From the NCBI RefSeq assembly GCF_000213175.1, contig NW_009799104.1, forward strand, positions 2,490,744 to 2,554,743: 64,000 nt of DNA, written 5' to 3'. Origin of the DNA: Neurospora tetrasperma FGSC 2508 (lineage: Eukaryota; Ascomycota; Sordariomycetes; Sordariales; Sordariaceae). The position numbers and the translations under genes were made by a program. The notes beneath the pieces are model-generated. The model was given only the letters and a program-made list of their open reading frames with translations, made no database searches and had not been told where the DNA came from. Positions 49,474-61,078 of this stretch are shown here, in pieces (the stretch's first letter is position 1; the number at the start of each line of letters is the position of its first letter).

Positions 49474-50128
49474 TCAAGCCTCAGCATCCCCTCCCAACGC
49501 TTCAAATCCCGCCTCGCGCGTTTCTAACGGCAAAACGTCTCCTCCCTCCTGGCTTCCTTTTCCGGTATCCATCTTGACTTCGGGTGCGGTGCTGACCAGC
49601 ATACGCTTCAACGCGGCACGCCCGGGATCCTCTTTGCTTCCGGGCTCCGGCATGCTTGCAGGCTCGGTCCAACTTTCGTCAATTTCGTCTTCTTTGACCT
49701 CCCTGATATTCTTGCCGTGTGGGCCGGCCGGGTCGGGCAGGTTACGGCCATGGTGGAAAATGTAGGTCGGCGCCGGCGCACCCTGCTCGGGATTCTCATG
49801 CTTCGGTTGCTGAGCTTCGGGGTGGCTCTGATGGGCGGTGCCGGGGGCCTTTGCCCGTGGGTTCTGCGAAGCCGAGCCGCCTGCGGAGGCGGACGGGTTA
49901 CCTTGGGCGAAGGCACCGCCGGAGCGGATCGATTCGGCCGCGAGGGAATCCGGAGGGACGGGGCCGGGACCTTCGTGCTTGGGAGGGACGTTTTCGGTGG
50001 TGACCTGGATAAGACTCTGCATTAGTTGAGTTGTACGGACGGAGGATGGTTTAGGCACAACAGGTGTATCGAAGATGAACGTGAACATGGAATAGGGAGT
50101 TGAAACCTACCTTCTGACCCTTCGGCAT
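49474..50128 (-). CDS. Conserved-looking disordered fungal protein, 182 residues
   Basis: Two exons: a tiny first exon 50128-50111 encoding MPKGQK, and 50004-49474 beginning VTTENVPPKHEGPGPVPPDS; the intron of 106 bp has GTAGGT and ATCCAG ends and keeps phase 0. The protein is hydrophilic, Pro/Gly/Glu-rich and lacks cysteine and membrane segments. Recognisable blocks are LAAESIRSGGAFAQGNP near the start and GPHGKNIREVKEDEIDESWT in the second half. I recall similar start and GPHGKN blocks in uncharacterised Pezizomycotina proteins, but no function is known to me. Without splicing, the frame would start at an ATG within the intron (50088), which is less attractive because it loses the typical start. 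Confidence 0.7.
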
Positions 50129-51090
50129 GGTGGAAAGGTGCGACAGGTTTCTTGTGAATCGATAGGTACGAGGAGTAAGCGTATCTAGCTGTGTTGGTGG
50201 AGTTTCGTTGCTTCTTGGCTGTACGCAGGAGCTTTCTGAGTCCGACTTGTATTTCTCAGGTGGAGGTAACTGAGAGAGGTGCTTTAGCTGTTCTGTGAGA
50301 AGAGGTCGATCTGTTTTGGAACGTAATGGACGTGCAAGACAGCAGCATGATGTCACAGCTGATGATGTCATGATGTTGCTGCCTTCGCAGTTTGATGGTT
50401 GAGTCTGTGCTGCTGCATCTTGCACGCTCCTTGTACCTAGGTACCATCCAGGAGTTTGCGGATAGACTTGCTGATACGTGATATGCGCCATAGTCGGTGA
50501 GGTGGTGTGTACCTTGACTACATGGGAGATCGGGCTTCTCGGAAAATTGGTTCCATTGGCGATCTGCACCTGGGTACTCTCTCAGGAACTTCAACTCCAA
50601 TCAATATCCCAATGCCTGGTCCTCTTACGCAGACACCTGCCTTAAGAGACACACGGGGATCGCGGAGGGTTCCATGTTGTTCCACATTATGCAGAAGCAG
50701 TTCCCGTTTTCGGGCCGCCCGTCAACGGCTGATACAACGACCACGCTGCAAACCACTCCAATACACACCAGCAAGTACATAGATAGTATCAAGATTCTGC
50801 ATATCCATGACTATGCAGATTATCCACTTAACCATGGTGCTGCAGTCTGGTCCGGATCACTTCCCCCTTCCCTAGACTTGCCGTGGAGTATCTGTTTGTC
50901 AGAACACGTTCTGAGACCCCATGATTGATGTATACAAGCCAGATACATCGCGGAGACTAGCAAGTCGTTCAATGACACTACACTACAAACGCCCAGGTCA
51001 GAAGCCAATATCTTGATGATCTTGTTGCGCAAATGTCTAAAGAGATGACCCGGCTTTTGATAATCTGCTAACCTTTCCAGGCCAGTGTTC
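50129..51090. other. Intergenic region upstream of the 182-residue gene
   Basis: This should contain the promoter of the 182-residue gene (-) and the 3' UTR of the RING gene (-). A perfect GTACCTAGGTAC palindrome lies at 50433-50444. No gene is seen. Confidence 0.6.
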
Positions 51091-53136
51091 CTAGAGGCCC
51101 CTCCTACCTCCGGTACTCATCAATGTGATCTTCTGTTTCTTCTTCTTTCCACCTTTGGCGCCACCGCCGGCCTTAGCACCGCCCACCGCGGAAGCGGCAG
51201 CGGCAGCACTGCTGCTACCAGCACCATTCTCGAGGCCCATTGCCTCCATCTGGAAAGCGATATCCTGCGTGCTCAGACTGTCTATAACATCATCATCCTT
51301 CAACCAGCCATCATCAACCGGGTTCTTGGGCACCATGTATTCCGGCTCATCCCCATGAATAGCCGGCGTACCCCAGACCGTCCTTTGTGCACTCGGGCTG
51401 GTACTCATCTCTGACAGGGTACCAAATCCAGTCCTTGGATTTGGTGGTGTCGTACTTGGCGCTTCCGCACCAAGAGGGATGAAGTCGTCCATGTTCACCG
51501 GGGGCCGATCCGCATCGGCATTACCATACCGAATGATCCCTTCCTCTGCTAACGGGCCCGCCTGACGCCTGGCACCACGGATAGCAGCGGCTTCCAGGCG
51601 CTCTGCCTGCAGACGCTCACGCTCCTCCTGAGCAATTTTGTCCTTATTTCGCTTACGCCGGCGCTCGATCTCCTCCTTGAAGGTTTCAAGAACCTCAGGG
51701 GTAACGATGTCAGTCCAGTTGCATTCGAGGAAGCTGATGAGACATCCTCGGGGTAGATGACCCAAGTATTTGGCGCGTTTCCGCATGACATCGTCGACGG
51801 CGTTGCCTGTAGAGATATGCTCAACCCTTGGAAGAAGTGTGGTTGGGAATTCAGAGAAAGAGCCAAATTGGGTCTTTAAAATCCTAATGTCCAAGGGTGA
51901 GAGGTAAAGATGCGGAGGTGCAGAGTAGAAAAAGAAATCAAGGTCCTCATCACGCTTCCTGGACTGGGATCCGGCAGCGGCCGATGTTGCAAGTGCCGTT
52001 GTCTGGCTAGAATCAAGCTCCTTCAACTTCTCCTTTGCCGTATGAACTGCCCTGATGGCTTTCTGGGTCCATTCGTTATCTTCGTGGAACATCAGTTCAT
52101 CTTCTTTCTCCTGCTTGGTTAAGTCGTCCACTTCTTGGTCATACTGCTCTTCCATATACCCGGTAGTACCCTTCATGATCCTTGCATAATCCAGAACATT
52201 GGCGGCAAAGTGCCAGGGGATGTCATCGCCCGATTGCAGTACCTCTGCAGCGCCTTCTTTGGGTAGTGCGAGAGTGCTCTTTGCATTGCGCGCCATTAGA
52301 CGCAGCACTACATCCTCGCCTGGCCGGGGGAGGGCGCTCTCTTGACCGGCATAGAACCTGACCGGGCGAACTTCGTTTAGGTAGACTGTATCATCGCAGA
52401 TGGGGCACTTTCTCCATCGATTCTGCTTCTTTTCCGGGTGTGAGCGGCCGTCATCATTGGGCATCGTATTCATGAACCGGATAAGACATGGCAGACAGAA
52501 AATGTGGCCGCATTTCGCCATGCGTGGCGCGACGGGCTCCGAAAGACAGATTGGGCATGAGGTCTGTTGCGACTCTGTTGAAGCAACGATCTGTAGGATA
52601 TCGGTCCATTCGAGATGTTCGTCTGCGTCTGATGCTTGCGCCGTGTAATTGCCACCGGGTGACACGACGAATCGGTAATTGGCATGAACATAGCGAGCCT
52701 TGTCCATAGAATGGTAGCCGGAACCAACGCCATAGCTAGGGTTTCGGCGATAAGAGCGGGAGGAATAGCTGTGAGTGCTGTCGTAGACTGGGCGAGGCGG
52801 AGGGTTTAAATTCAGCAAATGTGTAATGGAGGTCTGTCCGCGACGGCTCGAAGCATTCCGCATAGCTCGCATTTCGGCCAAAATGTCTTCGTCATCATTC
52901 ACACGGCTCTGCTGCCGCATTGCGCCGGGGCGCCTCATGTCTCTATGTTGCCGTCTGGCGCCCTGATTCCTCCGTGGGGCGGATTGTGAAGCGCTTGATC
53001 CCTGGGTTTGACCTGTACCTTGGCGTCGAGCGGAATCAAAGCCCACAGGTGGGGGTGCTTGCGAGGAGGCTTGCGAGAAGTTGGAGGTTTGAGGAGCGGA
53101 AAGGGACTTGCCCGGGGCTGATAGGGTCGAGTTCAT
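51091..53136 (-). CDS. MAG2: RING-finger protein, MAG2/RNF10 family
   Basis: This is a single exon of 681 residues from the first in-frame ATG at 53136; the frame upstream has no ATG. Residues 1-100 are Ser/Gln/Arg-rich. A region ending MDKARYVHANYRFVV precedes the RING (about 194-246): TSCPICLSEPVAPRMAKCGH, IFCLPCLIRF and WRKCPICDD, a C3HC4 arrangement. It continues VYLNEVRPVRFY, as in RNF10 and yeast Mag2. Later features are a Lys/Glu-rich helix, FFFYSAPPHLYLSPLDIRIL and LGHLPRGCLISFLECNWTD, which also fit RNF10. Mag2 and RNF10 are E3 ligases that ubiquitinate 40S ribosomal proteins in response to stalled initiation and 18S decay. The tail is Lys-rich (KGGKKKKQKITLMSTGGRR). Confidence 0.85.
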   Translation of the reverse strand: MNSTLSAPGKSLSAPQTSNFSQASSQAPPPVGFDSARRQGTGQTQGSSASQSAPRRNQGARRQHRDMRRPGAMRQQSRVNDDEDILAEMRAMRNASSRRGQTSITHLLNLNPPPRPVYDSTHSYSSRSYRRNPSYGVGSGYHSMDKARYVHANYRFVVSPGGNYTAQASDADEHLEWTDILQIVASTESQQTSCPICLSEPVAPRMAKCGHIFCLPCLIRFMNTMPNDDGRSHPEKKQNRWRKCPICDDTVYLNEVRPVRFYAGQESALPRPGEDVVLRLMARNAKSTLALPKEGAAEVLQSGDDIPWHFAANVLDYARIMKGTTGYMEEQYDQEVDDLTKQEKEDELMFHEDNEWTQKAIRAVHTAKEKLKELDSSQTTALATSAAAGSQSRKRDEDLDFFFYSAPPHLYLSPLDIRILKTQFGSFSEFPTTLLPRVEHISTGNAVDDVMRKRAKYLGHLPRGCLISFLECNWTDIVTPEVLETFKEEIERRRKRNKDKIAQEERERLQAERLEAAAIRGARRQAGPLAEEGIIRYGNADADRPPVNMDDFIPLGAEAPSTTPPNPRTGFGTLSEMSTSPSAQRTVWGTPAIHGDEPEYMVPKNPVDDGWLKDDDVIDSLSTQDIAFQMEAMGLENGAGSSSAAAAASAVGGAKAGGGAKGGKKKKQKITLMSTGGRRGL

Positions 53137-55049
53137 ATTTGGCAGAAGGCGTTGATGGCTTGAGTGAGCGTGCTCCTCTTGCGGTGGATCAGATGCTTCG
53201 CTTTCAAGTACCTGGTCTCCAGTAGTTCTCCGGTGGCAAGACAACCCTAACAATGCTTCACTAAGCTGTCAGCACCTTTTCCCATAAAGCGGCCCCGACA
53301 TGCGGCAGGGTTTACAAATCCCGACAAAAGGAAGATTGAGAAGCTGACGAGGTTGACTGATGCATAATACCTTATTGTCCTAATCACCTCACGGTTGTCA
53401 TATCTCTTGGCGTTGCAGGGAGACAATGACGTCTGTTATCTCAGACGCGAGGTCTTTGCTCTCTGGGAATGGAAACAACCTCGTGATGCAAAGACCGACG
53501 CACGGGATGAAATATGGACACAAGGATAACAGAAGATGAGCGGCAAAGACTTGGTAACGCTAGTATATGAAATTAGGTTTGAGAAGGGGTCCAGATTCGG
53601 ACCCCATGAGGAATTGGAACGAGCAGGAAGTTGGAGGACGGGCAGGAGTCTCTCGTTGCCGTACCTAAGAGATACGCGGGGCAAATGGCAACTGAAGGTG
53701 GGAGCGAGGCGCTGCAACTTTCCAGGCGTTGCGGTACCCCAAACAGGTACTGGCCAAAAGTGCCTGCCCTGTCATGTCCAGTGTCAGCTGACTACGATTC
53801 TGTAAGTATTGGCCCCTGATTGTGCATATAGTTCATATGCTGTGGAAGACCGCAAGGTCGCTATGCGTTGACTGGCATATATGCAGAAGGGAGAGCTACA
53901 GTGTAGTGGGAGACAGGGATTTGTAATCGCGCTTAAATGCAGTTAGATGGCAGGATTTGGTTATGCAGTCCTTGAGGTATGCATCTGCAGGGGCCGATAT
54001 CTTAGTGTGCACTACTTCCCGTCATGCCTTCCTCCACAATCGCGGTGGCCGTTGCAAAACTGCCACAACGCTGCACGCACCATCTTTTAATATACTGACA
54101 GCCTAAATTGCTGGTGAAACTCGAATGAAAGGATTTTCTTATTTAAACTTAGAGTATTGGTATTTACTACTTCGTAGTATGACGCCTGCATCGCAATACT
54201 TTCAGCAAGCCAACACCTCGGACTGTGACATAATGGCCCCTAGTACGGAGGGACTGTGTGTTGACCCAGTTGGACAAAAAATGACGAACAGGGGCGACTA
54301 TGGATCTTGCATATGGAAATTGGACTCAAGATTAGCACCTGGTCATGTCTGTATAATCATTGGTTGACGGTGATTATAGGGATCTCATCAAGGCACTGCG
54401 AAATCCGTGCGGGGTGTAGCAAACATAAGAATTCAAAGTGTATCCTCGATTACAAATGCCCAAATCATGCTTAGCTTCCCACATCCAGTACATTGATGTC
54501 CATGATAACTTGGAATAAATCGACAATTGAGAGAGCAATATTGGAAACTTTTGGACAACGTCATCACCGTTGCGCCTGTTCTTTCACTAAGTCCAATCTC
54601 CCCTGGTTCCATACCGCGTGATCATATTTCAGAGTGAGACGCCGGAAGGACCTAGTTCAGGTACTGTTGACAGGAATAAGTATTAAACATACGACTAAGT
54701 TTAGGTGGAGTAGCTAGGACGGTTTCCTGCCATCATCATGTGCCTTCCATCGTTCGGGTGCATCATGAGAGAGCAACAAAAGCAGAAGGGTAACAGATCA
54801 AAAGGACAAAAGATTCTGAGATGCGTAAGGGGCCTATCCACCCGGGCATGAGCGCACGATTGATTGCATGTGCGCTTCTATCTGACAATAAGTGCCCAAT
54901 GACATGAGAGAAATAACAAAGCCAAAGACGCATTGCATCCCACCAATTCATCAACCTTCCAGCCCATGGGGAATATTTAGAACGAGACTATGACAGCAAT
55001 AAGGAAGAAATAGGAAGAATCAATCACGCTCAATGCACTATCCTTGTCT
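53137..55049. other. Intergenic region (1.9 kb)
   Basis: This lies between the start of the RING gene and the 3' end of the Crp1/Mdg1-type gene, both on the minus strand. Short frames on either strand have no features. No gene, repeat or element is supported. Confidence 0.55.
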
Positions 55050-58000
55050 CTAAGCGAACTTGTGCTTGAGCTTACTGAAGAAACCACTGACTCGGTTCTT
55101 CTTCTTTCTCTCTGGGGTGGTAGAGGTAGAGAGCGTGGTCGTGGTTGTGGTCTCAGGGCCAGTGGTAACAGTAGGCTGCTCAGTCACCTTGCCATTGCCA
55201 TTGGCAGCCGGCGGGAACCCCTCCGTAGTTGTCGGCATTGTTGGAGTGACCGGTGTCTCAGCGGGCTTGGAAGCAGCGGCTGTTGAACCATTGGCTGCCG
55301 TGCCATTGGTTGTTGCCTTTGTGGACGACTCACCAACAGGCTCAGTGGGCTTGACCTCGTGTAGGAGTTCAGCCTCAACAGCCTTCTTGTCGGCTACTAC
55401 CTCGACGGGCTTGACTTCCTGTAAAAGTTGGGCCTCGACTGCAGTCTTCTCCGCTACAACGTCGGCATTGGCTGCGGCTTCGGGAGCCTTACCGGCCTCT
55501 GTGATGGAATCCTTGACGGTTCCTGGAACCGCCGAGGCAAAGGCTAGCGGGATGGACTCCGTGGGCTTCACAGTCTTCAGCAGCTCATTCTCAACGGCCT
55601 TCTTCTCCTCAACAGCGGCAGGATAAGCAGCAGCCTCGGGAGACTCATCAGCTTGCTGTAGGGAATCCCTGACTTCTGATGGAACCGACACGGCAACGGC
55701 AGGGGGCTCGGCCCGTGTGGGCTTCACCTCTCTCAGCAGCTCGGCCTCAACGGCCTGCTTCTCCAAGACTGCGGCGGCATTGGTAGTAGCTTCAGGCGAC
55801 TCGCCAGCCTTCTCAATGGAATCCTTGACCTCAATAGGAACGGCTGCAGAAATCCCCTCAACGCGTGATGCCTTTTCTGCCGCGAGAGACCTCTCGACCT
55901 CGGCAGAAGTAGGAAGAGCCTGACTGTTTTGGAACGCGGGTTGAAGCGATGTAGGGAGAATACTCTGGACCGCTTGTGGTAGGTGGCCAGTGACGTCTGG
56001 CACACTCGGGAGGCTGCTTGCAACAGTCGATGTAGCGTCAGCGGCAGTCTGCTGGACTGAGCTAGCAGTGTTGGCGGCGGTTTCCTGCACCTGGGTACCG
56101 GCACTAGCAGCAACATTGGCAGCACTGCCAAGCACATCACTGGTGGTGTCTTTGGCGGTATTCGCGGTGGTACCAAGAGCTTCGCTGGCGCTTTGAACGG
56201 CACCAGGGATCTTGCTACCAACATTTACCGCGGCGTTTGCGGTGCTCTCGAGCACACCGGGGAGCTTGTCGGCGGCGACAGTGGCAGCGCCGACAACAGC
56301 AGCAGCGGCGGCATTACCGGCGAATGCAACGGCATCAGCAAGGGACAAGTCAGTCTCAGCCTTTTCAGTGCCATGTCCAGCAGTGCCCTCGGAGGTGGAG
56401 GGGGCCTTGGAAACCTTGTGCATTAGCTCATCCTCAACGGCGGCCTTGCCCTTTACCTCCTCGGCTATACCACTTGCGCCGGGCTCCACGTGGGCCTTCT
56501 CCTGACTTTTCTTAACAGCCTCGGGAACCGTACAGTCGTCCAAGGGAACCTGGGCAGCCAAGGCAGCAGTGGTTGAGACGGGAGTGACAGTGTTGATGAA
56601 GACATCGCTGTTGCTAGTAATGGGAAGACTGGATTCGGGGATCATGTTCTTGGAAATCGGAGGCAATGCGGCGTCGAGGCCGGGAATCCGATCGGCGCTG
56701 TTCTCGTATGATTCCTTATCAAGTGTAACATTGGTGTTGATGTCTGCAGCCCTGACGTCATCGGGAATCTTCTCGCCGGGCGCGAGCTTGAAGGGGTTGA
56801 GAGCACCCTCAGTTGCAGGAAGAGGGTCGACTTTGAAGTCGGTCTGCGCGCCAGTGGCAACGATAGGGGTAGCAACAGGTGATGTGCTGAAATCGACGCC
56901 AGGAATGCGGTCGCTCTTTTCGTATGACTCTTTATCTAGAGTAACGTGGGTTTCGACATTCTGGGTCGAGATGCTATCAGGGATCTTCTCGCCGGGCTTG
57001 AGGTCGATGGGGTTGAGAGCGCCATCTGTGGCAGGAAGAGGGCTCACGCTGAAGGTCTTGTCGCCGTCGGCCGCAGGGGTCTCAACCCAGCCACCTGGAG
57101 GGCCGTGGTTCTTCTTGTTCTCTAGAGGGTTGCTGACAGATTGCGCAGTCGTATCAGGAGTTACAGTGTTGAGTGCGCTCATGATGGTCTCTGCAAAGCT
57201 GGGCTCTCCTGTATTGCTGCTCCCTTCTGCCTTGCGGTTCTCATTCGACATGGCTTGTTGCTCGGGTTCTTGTGTTGATGTGTCTGTGGTTCTGATGAGG
57301 TTCTGGGGTAGCAAAACGTTGTTTTCGTTTCCTTCGTGGTCTTTTTCTTGTGGTGCGGTGTGATCGGTGGTCCAGCGTCCGTCCACAACAAACTGTTGAA
57401 TGTGATTGCGTCAGTGCTTGGTCAGAGAGTTGGATGGTTTGTGTCTCGTTTATATGTGAGAATTTGGAAAGTGAAAGGTAAGCGGGAAACAGGACGAGGA
57501 GGTAAGGAGGGGTTGCGCTTGGATGACGAAGCAGGAGCGCGACTGCCCGTTCGCTGCCCTGGTCTGCCCCTGCCCGGCTGGAAAATCCCATTCCACCTGT
57601 ACCCTCGTCTCTCTGGCAACCAACTTGGCAACACGACAGAGCGCATGCGATAATGCCACCCGAAGAGGCGCCAGAACGCTGCCAAACACCTCCCAGGAGC
57701 AAGGCAATGTATGGCAGTGATGAAATAAAGTAAGCTGCAGCTCCACACTAGTGCAGAGACCCTGCTTGTTCGTGTGCAACACGCCGGCTTGGAGAGACCA
57801 CCGATGTATTTCTGGAGCTTAGTGCTCCATTATTTAGTTGCGTTCCAGCCAGTCACGGCCTCGCTTGCGGCTCCGGCCTGGCTCGTTTATTGGGGACCCT
57901 GGTGGCTCTCTACCGTCACGCGATGTTGCGTTGCGTCATAGCCAACCTAAGGAATGGGACCCAGCAACCGCCCGAGGCCGCTGTAGCACGGCCGCGGATC

Positions 58001-58964
58001 ACACTGGAAATGGAGCATCAAACATTTCCACACTTGCGACAGGGAAAGCAGCCCCAAGGCAAGTGAGCAATGTCGTTCTCCAGCGCTTTTCGAATTGCTC
58101 ATTTCCCAAAATCCGGCTTGACATCAACCTCGGGGGGCAATGGGTAAGAAGAATGCGCTTGCATCCTTGGACGCCCCCCTTTTTGACTCGTCTGCTGGTT
58201 GCTGTGTCCTCCTCGTTCTTTTGTAAGCGCGCAACTGCGATGCAAAATGGTGTCGACTCGGTGCCAGCCTCGAGGAACTAAAGGCATCAAAGCTGCAACA
58301 TCATAGGTTGGCCTTACAGCAACTGATGTAAGTCGTTCCCCATCCACCCCACACAAAGCCTGGAGGGCAGCGGGGCCAGCATACAGCGCCGCGCAGCGAG
58401 CGCAAATAGAATTGACGAATGGGGTATTATGGGCAATTTGGGGAGAAGACCAGACGGAATCATCACCGACCTTGTAGTAGACCTTCTCTTCGAAATCGGG
58501 AAGCATGACTGTCTTTTCAAAATGGTCGCCAACCTTGTCGAGCTGTTCACTCTTGGACCAGCCGTCAAAGGTGCCAGTCACGTAGACCTCCTCAGCGGCG
58601 TGCGGCCTGTTCATTTCGTCAGCACACAATTCGCAGAAAGAGATGACATGGTGCTACACAACCACCATCGTGACACCGCAACGATGGATGCGTTCATGGT
58701 ACTTCACACCCGCCCGACACTTGCAGGCTGGTGCGCGAGTTAGGTTGGGATGGCAGCGGTGGTGCATTCAGATGAGGGGCCGCTTTCTGGCTCCTGTCTC
58801 GCGATCCAATGCCTCCATGCACAATGGGAGATCATCGCGCATTGGATGGCGGCCTTGGACGGACGACCGCATGTTGCCGCTTCTTGCAATGTGCCGGAAT
58901 GAAACGATGCGGGAGGGATTGGATGGAACTGCGCGACTAACCATCTGAAGGTAAAAGTGCCCAT
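55050..58964 (-). CDS. CBM48 (AMPK1_CBM) protein of the Crp1/Mdg1 type with LEA-like repeat tail
   Basis: Three exons, 58964-58942, 58606-58471 and 57392-55050, give 833 residues. The N-terminus MGTFTFRWPHAAEEVYVTGT followed by FDGWSKSEQL and, across a 1078-bp intron, KVYYK|FVVDGRWTTDHTAP is one complete glycogen-binding-like CBM48 domain (about 1-75). This is the layout of yeast Crp1 and Mdg1 and of fungal 'CBM family 48' proteins; AMPK beta subunits share the domain. The remaining 750 residues are low in complexity: two repeats around PLPATxGALNPxxLxPGEKI (about 167-292), an Ala/Thr-rich amphipathic stretch like LEA proteins (about 400-510) and four copies ending ELLxEVKP (about 570-737). 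The end is basic (ERKKKNRVSGFFSKLKHKFA), possibly membrane-binding. Crp1/Mdg1 roles (cruciform DNA binding, pheromone signalling) may not carry over. Confidence 0.82.
55341..55844 (-). repeat. Internal coding repeat, four units ending in ELLxEVKPT
   Basis: Three full units of about 50 residues, plus a fourth shortened one, repeat the scheme VPxxVKDSIxxAGxSPEAxxN then AVxEKxAVExELLxEVKPT. They are diverged at codon level, so the duplication is not recent. Confidence 0.8.
56676..57053 (-). repeat. Internal coding repeat, two units of PLPATxGALNP...SYExSxDRIPG
   Basis: Two units of about 55 residues, each with PLPATxGALNP, a PGEKIPD block, VTLDKESYE and DRIPGxD. They stand in tandem, separated by about 16 residues. 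Confidence 0.82.
57393..58470 (-). other. 1078-bp intron within the CBM48 domain
   Basis: The donor is AAG|GTCGGT (weak) and the acceptor TTCAACAG|TTT. The exons on both sides are parts of one domain, so the join itself is well supported. No gene is visible in the intron. Its 3' part could act as a promoter for a short form starting at ATG 57251 (MSNENRK). Confidence 0.65.
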
Positions 58965-59376
58965 TGTCAGCTTGTTGATTCGTGCACTGGCTCAGGCTTT
59001 CGAGACTGGATGTCGCTTCTTGGATCGAAATTGCTTTTCGAGCTCGAATCCGACTAATGATGTGCTCGTGAGAGATACGGTTTGTTTGGCGAGTACGTGG
59101 ATGACAAAGAGGTCGGTGGTCGCGTGAAACTGAAGGGTCGGGTGGTTGTTTGGAGATTATAGATGCAAAGGAGTGGCGCAACACTGCTTTGCTCTTCCTG
59201 ACTGTCGCTGACGTCAGGTTAGTTGGTAGTAGCGTATTTGGTGGTTGGAGATTCGGGGAGGAAGATGGTTGCAGTTTGGAGATGCAACAAGATAGGTAGG
59301 AAATTAACCAGTTCAAAAGTTGGACGCGACGAGGGGAAGAGTCCAGAAGAAGTCACAGAGGGAATGAAGGTTCCAA

Positions 59377-59460
59377 AGAGGAAGAAGAAAAAGAAAAAAA
59401 AAGAAAAAAAGAGAAAAAAAAAAAAAAAAAAAAAAAGAAAAAAAGAAGGACAAGAAAAAA
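59377..59460. repeat. A-rich homopurine tract
   Basis: About 84 bases are almost pure A/G on the plus strand, including a run of more than 20 A. It lies about 410-500 bp upstream of the CBM48 protein's start codon (58964). It may exclude nucleosomes, and its length is probably unstable. Confidence 0.8.
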
Positions 59461-60240
59461 GCCCAAGAAGAAACAATGGCGAAAAAAAAAAATGCCCCTT
59501 GCAGTGATCCTCTAGTACAACCTGGGCCACCTAGGTAGTTACCTCTACTCTAGCTCCTCAGTTTTTTTGGATCGATCGGAAAGGAGGAGCCCGCAATTCA
59601 TGGAAATTGGACCTGGCTGCTGCAAAGAGAGACTCAAGAGGGACCAAAGAGGAGACCCAAAAACCTTGGGTCAGAGAGCCCATCCACTGGGACCAGAGAC
59701 CGGGCAGTGGGCTTGCAAGGGGCGGCCGCCAGGGCAGGGCAGCAGGGATGCGAGGCTCCACATCCGACGGGTCCTCCACAGGCTGTTAAGAATCGCTTCG
59801 TTTGTCTGAAGCGAGCACGGCACGCCCCATTTTCCCGTCCTCCATGCTGCTGTGCAAGCTGTGTGCACCATCATCGACCACTTCCCTTATCAACAAACCG
59901 TGTCCGTCACCGCCATCTGCTCCGTTATCAATGGGGAAAACAGTTCAATTTCCGATTCCAGGCGTCAAGTCCGTGTCAGTTACAAACGTGCCGCAGTTCA
60001 TTGGACGACAGCAACAAAGACAAGACAATCAGATGGGAGGCCAAGAGGGGAAGGATGCTTGAAGTGCTTACCGTGACGAGAAGCCAACCGTCCAGGGTAC
60101 AAAATCCTTTCTCAACTGTGCCATGTAACCTCAGCCTCTTGCCCAGCGCATTGCTTGCACTAATGTTGCCATTGTTTACTGTTCAGCCTCTTTTCTCTAT
60201 CCAAGAGGCGTCAAGTCCAAGACCCAGACCGCAGACATAT

Positions 60241-60276
60241 CGACGACGACGACGACAACAACAACAACAACAACAA
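60241..60276. repeat. Trinucleotide tract (CGA)n(CAA)n
   Basis: Four CGA-type units pass directly into about eight CAA-type units in noncoding DNA. Confidence 0.85.
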
Positions 60277-61078
60277 CACAGGGGCTCATCAGGTCGGTTG
60301 AACACGAGAGTTAGGATCTCGCACACTTTATATAACAACCGGCAGACGATAGATCCTGTATCAGCTCCACCCATAGTCACCACTGCATATGAACTCACTA
60401 TTGATGCCTTTGAGATCATGATCTTAAGAGATATGAAGCAGGTGGGAGGTGGGGTGGACTGCAAACAACCTACGTGCATGAACCTCCAGAGGGATTGATA
60501 AGATCGGCGCCAAGGACCTACACTAGAGGGAGGGAACCATGTCACAGATAGATGTCTGACTACCTAATATGTAGTACAACTCCGGCTCTCTGCGTCGTCA
60601 GTCCCGAGCCAACCTTGGGTGTGCTTCTTCTTCTTCTTCTGTTTCTTCCTCCTCGTTGATAATCATATATCTACACCACGTATCTAGGAAAATCTACTCC
60701 CAGCGTGCTTCGACCATGGCTGATGCAATACTGCCAGGGGTATCTGTCTATTTTCAGTTAACTCCGTTCTTAGTGTTGAGTCGGAGCTCGGGTTTCTTAT
60801 TAAAGCGGGACTATGATGTGCAATAGGTAGCTAACAACGTGCATCATCTTCACGTCGCTATCTCGCATCCCTAGCTCACCTGCTGTCGCTGAGCTAGCTG
60901 ATCGCTGTTTCCTCGTCTCCTCAAACACAAGCAAAAGAAAGGCTCCATCAAACACAGGGGTTTTGATTGTTTGGAAGATCCTTGGCAAACACTTCATTGT
61001 GCTAACAGACTTGGCTAAGGAAATCACATGATTTAGATAGACCTGGCAACCTTTTGAGGTTTTCCTCACCCTACCCGG

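Noticed and set aside
56569-57363. 264-codon frame antisense to the CBM48 protein
   Set aside because: The repetitive sense-strand codons produce it; Ser/Val/Leu-biased with no domain.
59707-60498. 263-codon open frame in the spacer between the CBM48 and FRE genes
   Set aside because: It contains Arg and Gln runs from simple repeats, no domain and codon use unlike the neighbours.
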